Source: Nesterenkonia aurantiaca (GTDB lineage Bacteria; Actinomycetota; Actinomycetes; Actinomycetales; Micrococcaceae). From it: DNA of 64,000 bases. The notes beneath the pieces were generated by a model. That model was not told the origin of the DNA. It searched no databases and saw only the letters and a list, made by a program, of their open reading frames with translations. Positions 60,908 through 64,000 of this stretch are shown here, piece after piece; position 1 is the stretch's first letter; the number at the start of each line of letters is the position of its first letter. The stretch is taken from positions 551,858-615,857 of the forward strand of contig NZ_SOAN01000001.1 in the NCBI RefSeq assembly GCF_004364585.1, read 5' to 3'. The translations under genes were made by a program, and so were the position numbers.

Positions 60908-61864
60908 CTAGAGCTCTCCGGCGAGCAGCTTCTCGATCACCTGCGCCACGCCGTCCTCGTCACAGGAGGCTGCGGTGTGGTTCGCAGCAGAGCGCGCCTC
61001 CGGGTGGGCCGAGCCGACGGCCCACGAGGTGCCGGCCCAGCGGAGCATCTCGATGTCATTGGGCATGTCCCCGAAGGCGACGACACGTTCCTGATCGATC
61101 TGCTGGGAGGCGGCGTAGCGGGCCAGGCCGGCTGCCTTGTTCACCCCGGGGGCGGAGAGCTCCAGCAGGCTCACCCCGGGAGCGGAATGGGTGACGGTGA
61201 GCAGGTCCCCGACCATCCCCTGGACCCGGCCCAGGAACTCATCCGGGGCCATGGTGTCGGTCTTGCAGAGCAGCTTCACGACCCGGTCGGTCACGTGGGC
61301 GCTGGTGACGTCACTTCCCGGGGTCTGGGCCGCGTTGCTGAGCCCGTCGCGCTCCAGGGTCTCGTCCAGCGGTCCGAGCCGCAGGTCCTCCTCGGTGACG
61401 CCGGCGGCGCGGCGGCGGTCGGCTTCGAAGAACAGCGAGCCGGCGATGAAGGGCTCCTCCATGTGCAGGTGCTGGAGGGTCTCGGCCGCGAAGGAGGCGC
61501 GGGGATCAATCTGGCTGATCATGTCCTTGACGCTGAACAGCGCCTCGGCGTCCAGCGCGGACTCGTGGATCAGCCGGTCGGCGGCGAGGTCGTAGATGAC
61601 CGCTCCGTTGGAGGCGATCACGGTCCCCGGCGCCCCGAGGGTCTGGCTGATGTGCTTGAGCCAGCGCACCGGGCGTCCGGTGACGAGCACCACCCGGACC
61701 CCTGCCGACTGGGCGGCCTGAAACGCCTCGACGGTGCGCATCGAGACCGTGCCGGAGTGGGTGTGGGTGTAGCTGAGGATGGTCCCATCGATGTCGCTGG
61801 CGATCAGGTGCACCGGTCCGCCGGTGAGCGTCGGAACGGAGGCGGGGAAGGAGAGCTCGGTCAT
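60908..61864 (-). CDS. Cof-type HAD-IIB phosphatase (second paralogue)
   Basis: 318-residue sugar-phosphatase-like HAD enzyme with nucleophile motif SDIDGT (Asp24, Asp26), VTGRPVRWL, and the final GDMPNDIEMLRWAG. The ATG at 61864 is chosen; an extension to 62008 is Pro/Arg-rich and lies inside the neighbouring kinase gene. It sits between the PfkB kinase and GDPD genes, 4 bp after the former, so probably one operon; a phosphosugar or glycerol-phosphate substrate is plausible. Confidence 0.92.
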   Translation of the reverse strand: MTELSFPASVPTLTGGPVHLIASDIDGTILSYTHTHSGTVSMRTVEAFQAAQSAGVRVVLVTGRPVRWLKHISQTLGAPGTVIASNGAVIYDLAADRLIHESALDAEALFSVKDMISQIDPRASFAAETLQHLHMEEPFIAGSLFFEADRRRAAGVTEEDLRLGPLDETLERDGLSNAAQTPGSDVTSAHVTDRVVKLLCKTDTMAPDEFLGRVQGMVGDLLTVTHSAPGVSLLELSAPGVNKAAGLARYAASQQIDQERVVAFGDMPNDIEMLRWAGTSWAVGSAHPEARSAANHTAASCDEDGVAQVIEKLLAGEL

Positions 61865-61868
61865 CGGC

Positions 61869-62915
61869 TCAGCTCTCGAGCGCCTGGGCAAGCTCGTCCG
61901 CGGTGGGCGGCTGGGCACCGAAGCGGGAGGAGTTGATCGCCGCGGCACGGGCGGCGGTGCGCAGCACGGTGGCCAGCTGGTCGGTGCTGATCTCCCGCAG
62001 CGCTTCACGCCGGGAGGCGCCGAGCAGATGCATTCCGCGCAGCGTGGAGAGCGTGGCGGCCATGAAGGAGTCCCCGGCGCCGACCGTGTCGGCCACCTCG
62101 ATGGAGAAGGCCTCCTGCTCGGCGAAGCCGGCTCGGGTCAGCCCCATCGCCCCGGAAGGCCCGCGGGTGACGGTGACCAGGGCGGGCCCCAGCTGCATCC
62201 AGGCCTCCATGGTCTCGCGGTGGCTGCGCTCGGGGTAGAGCAGATCGAGATCATCGGTGGAGGCCTGGATGACGTCGGCGCGGGCGATGAACTCCTCGGC
62301 CTGCCGCCGGGCCTCTTCGCGGTTGGGCACCAGGGTGGGGCGGTAGTTCGGGTCATAGGAGATGGTCGCGACGACCCGCGCCCGATCCAGCACCCCCTTG
62401 ACCGTCTCCGCGCCAGGCTGGAGCATCGCCCCGATCGAGCCGGCATGGAGGTGCTCCAGCGGACCGGCCTGGACCGGGTCACCGCGCTCCGGGCCTGCGT
62501 GTTCCGAGTCTGCGTGTTCCGGGCCTGCGTGTTCCGGGCCTGCGGCGGCAGGCTTGGTCTCCCGGGCCAGGGCGCAGAACTTGTTCTCCAGCTCCTCGGC
62601 GCTGGGAAGCGTCCAGTCCAGGGTGAATTCGTAGCTGGCCTGCCCGGTGGGGTCCAAGGTGGCCCGAGCCACCGAGGTCGGGGAGGCGTCGGCGTCGAGC
62701 AGGGCGGTGATGCCCTGGGCTCGCAGGCTGCGCGCGATCATCCGGCCGTAGTCGTCGTCGCCGCGGCGACCGGCGAAGACCACGTCGTGCTCCAGCCGGG
62801 CGAGTCCCACCGCGACATTGAACGGCGAGCCCCCGACGTGCGCTTTAGGGGCAGATGTCTCCGAATGGACGACATCTACCAGGCATTCTCCGATGACCGC
62901 CAGGTATGCACTCAC
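61869..62915 (-). CDS. PfkB-family carbohydrate kinase with His/Glu/Gly repeat insertion
   Basis: 348-residue sugar kinase (fructokinase-like by size). The N-terminal GGSPFNVAVGLARL binds sugar; the C-terminal DTVGAGDSF with catalytic Asp282 binds ATP. Residues 126-144 repeat GPEHA-like units, encoded by a tandem 15-bp repeat, in a loop between the lid region and the core. The GTG at 62915 lies six bases after TACTTT (62922-62927, reverse strand), a leaderless start; a frame extension to 63083 is not plausible. First gene of the kinase-HAD-GDPD unit. Confidence 0.9.
   Translation of the reverse strand: MSAYLAVIGECLVDVVHSETSAPKAHVGGSPFNVAVGLARLEHDVVFAGRRGDDDYGRMIARSLRAQGITALLDADASPTSVARATLDPTGQASYEFTLDWTLPSAEELENKFCALARETKPAAAGPEHAGPEHADSEHAGPERGDPVQAGPLEHLHAGSIGAMLQPGAETVKGVLDRARVVATISYDPNYRPTLVPNREEARRQAEEFIARADVIQASTDDLDLLYPERSHRETMEAWMQLGPALVTVTRGPSGAMGLTRAGFAEQEAFSIEVADTVGAGDSFMAATLSTLRGMHLLGASRREALREISTDQLATVLRTAARAAAINSSRFGAQPPTADELAQALES
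62491..62545. repeat. 15-bp tandem repeat inside the PfkB gene
   Basis: Units GGGCCTGCGTGTTCC at 62491 and 62521, a GAGTCTGCGTGTTCC variant at 62506, and a partial unit at 62536. In-frame (15 bp = 5 residues), so copy number can change without loss of the protein. Confidence 0.9.
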
Positions 62916-62943
62916 GCTACTAAAGTACCGCACCGGGGAAGGC

Positions 62944-64000
62944 TTAGAGCTGTCTGTAAAGCTCATAGCCCCCGATGAGGTTGCGCAGCTGCGCCTGCGG
63001 GTGGCGCTGGCGCAGCACTTCCAGCGCCTGACGGGAGCGGACCCCGATCTTGCAGTAGAGCACCACAGGTCTTCCGGCGTCATCCTCGAGGCCCGAGACT
63101 CCGGCGTCGTCGGCCCAGAGATCGCGCAGCGGGACGTTCACCGCGCCCTCGATGGTGCCCATCTGGTGCTCCCAGGGCTCCCGGACATCAACGATCCCAC
63201 CGATCGCTCCGGCGTCGATGAGCTCACGCAGCTCCTTCGGGGTGAGCTCGTCCGCGAGCTTGGGATCCCCGGTGAAGGGGTTGAAGTCGAGGTCCTCGAC
63301 GTCGGCGGGCTGATCTGCTGCGGGCTCCGATTCAGGCTGCTCGACGGCGTCCGGGGCTGGGGCGGCAGGAGCCTGGGCGACTGGGGCGGCTGGGGCGGCT
63401 GCCGCGGCGGGGGCATCCTCGCTGAACCCGCCGAGTCCCGCGACGTCGGCGCCGATGCTGGTCACCGGCACCCGCTCAGGATCCGGGTGCAGGCTGATCT
63501 CGCGGAAGCTGGCATCCAGCGCGTCATAGATCAACACCCGGCCCAGCAGGGTCTCACCGATGCCGGTGAGGAACTTGATCGTCTCGGTGGCCATGATCGA
63601 GCCGATCACCCCGGGCAGCACGCCGAGCACCCCGGCCTGAGCACAGGTGGGGACCTCCCCGGCGTCGGGAGCCTCGGGGTAGAGATCACGGTAGGCGGGA
63701 CCGTGACCGGCCCAGAAGAGACTGACCTGGCCGGCGAAGCGCAGGATCGACCCGGAGACCATCGGCTTATCGGCGATCTCACAGGCATCGGCGACCACAT
63801 AGCGGGTCGTGAAGTTGTCCGAGCCGTCCACCACGATATCGGCCTCGTTGATCAGCTCCAGCGCATTGGCGGCCGTGATCGGCTCCCGGTGCTCATGGAT
63901 GACGATCTCGGGGTGCAGCCCGCGCATCACCGCCGCGGCGGAGGCGGTCTTGGGCTCCCCGATGCTGCCCTCGGAGTGGATCACCTGACGGTGCAGGTTG
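62944..64000 (-). CDS. moeZ: MoeB/ThiF-type adenylyltransferase with C-terminal rhodanese domain (5' end outside window)
   Basis: Activates a small sulfur-carrier protein and transfers sulfur to it, for molybdopterin or thiocarboxylate-dependent synthesis. 351 codons are visible; the first half of the adenylation domain, including the nucleotide loop, lies outside. At the window edge the frame reads NLHRQV, the conserved MoeB sequence, followed by DGSDNF and the GVLPGVIGSIMATE segment. A 45-residue Ala/Pro-rich acidic linker joins a rhodanese domain with catalytic Cys in LYCKIGVRS. The fused architecture is typical of actinobacterial MoeZ. Confidence 0.92.
   Translation of the reverse strand, partial: NLHRQVIHSEGSIGEPKTASAAAVMRGLHPEIVIHEHREPITAANALELINEADIVVDGSDNFTTRYVVADACEIADKPMVSGSILRFAGQVSLFWAGHGPAYRDLYPEAPDAGEVPTCAQAGVLGVLPGVIGSIMATETIKFLTGIGETLLGRVLIYDALDASFREISLHPDPERVPVTSIGADVAGLGGFSEDAPAAAAAPAAPVAQAPAAPAPDAVEQPESEPAADQPADVEDLDFNPFTGDPKLADELTPKELRELIDAGAIGGIVDVREPWEHQMGTIEGAVNVPLRDLWADDAGVSGLEDDAGRPVVLYCKIGVRSRQALEVLRQRHPQAQLRNLIGGYELYRQL

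Overview
The window is 64 kb of high-GC, gene-dense DNA that reads as chromosome of an actinobacterium, probably Micrococcaceae. The reasons are the hpt-tilS-metalloprotease block, the pheA / lipid kinase / serS neighbourhood, many GTG starts and many leaderless-type promoters. An ectABC operon, acidic low-complexity insertions and a shared MsiK-type ATPase fit a salt-tolerant plant-polymer degrader; Nesterenkonia is a plausible genus, but that is inference. No phage, plasmid, IS element, CRISPR array, rRNA or tRNA was seen.

Layout. 1-10 kb: a partial GntR regulator, purine salvage (hpt), tRNA modification (tilS), a zinc metalloprotease, an SDR, pyrophosphatase (ppa), a YcaQ-type DNA glycosylase, a GNAT and the CstA transporter. 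Two copies of a 73-bp palindromic repeat lie in this part. 10-22 kb: an aldose 1-epimerase with an unusual acidic insertion, a ROK repressor divergent from xylA-xylB, a LacI regulator, and an LplABC-type oligosaccharide importer with a DUF624 protein. 22-30 kb: a GH3 glycosidase with a second importer (two permeases and two paralogous binding proteins). 29.7-37.3 kb: a sugar-acid/tetrulose module made of a GntP permease, a 3-hydroxyacyl-CoA-dehydrogenase-like NAD enzyme, a xylose-isomerase-like TIM barrel, a triosephosphate-isomerase-like enzyme, a fused DhaK-DhaL kinase, a SorC regulator and an RpiB-like isomerase. 37.5-47.4 kb: dps, serS, a lipid kinase, a secreted GH10 xylanase, pheA, a rhodanese, an amidase, CsbD and a uracil-type permease. 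47.6-50 kb: ectABC. 50.4 kb: msiK. 51.6-58 kb: two tiny membrane proteins, then an ABC exporter with a two-component system. 58-64 kb: a membrane hydrolase, GDPD, HAD, a PfkB sugar kinase and a partial MoeB-rhodanese protein.

How the genes work together. Xylanase outside the cell, importers lacking their own ATPase, GH3, XylA and XylB together make a xylan-to-xylulose-5-phosphate route energised by MsiK. The xylanase gene and the first binding-protein gene share an almost identical promoter (TTGACA-N17-TAGTCT, with a palindrome over the -35 box). CRP/GlxR-like TGTG-N8-CACA sites precede several other sugar operons and msiK. The 29.7-37.3 kb module can be read as import of an aldonate, oxidation at C3, decarboxylation to a tetrulose, and conversion through tetrulose phosphates to D-erythrose 4-phosphate. 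This combination is the most interesting candidate pathway in the window.
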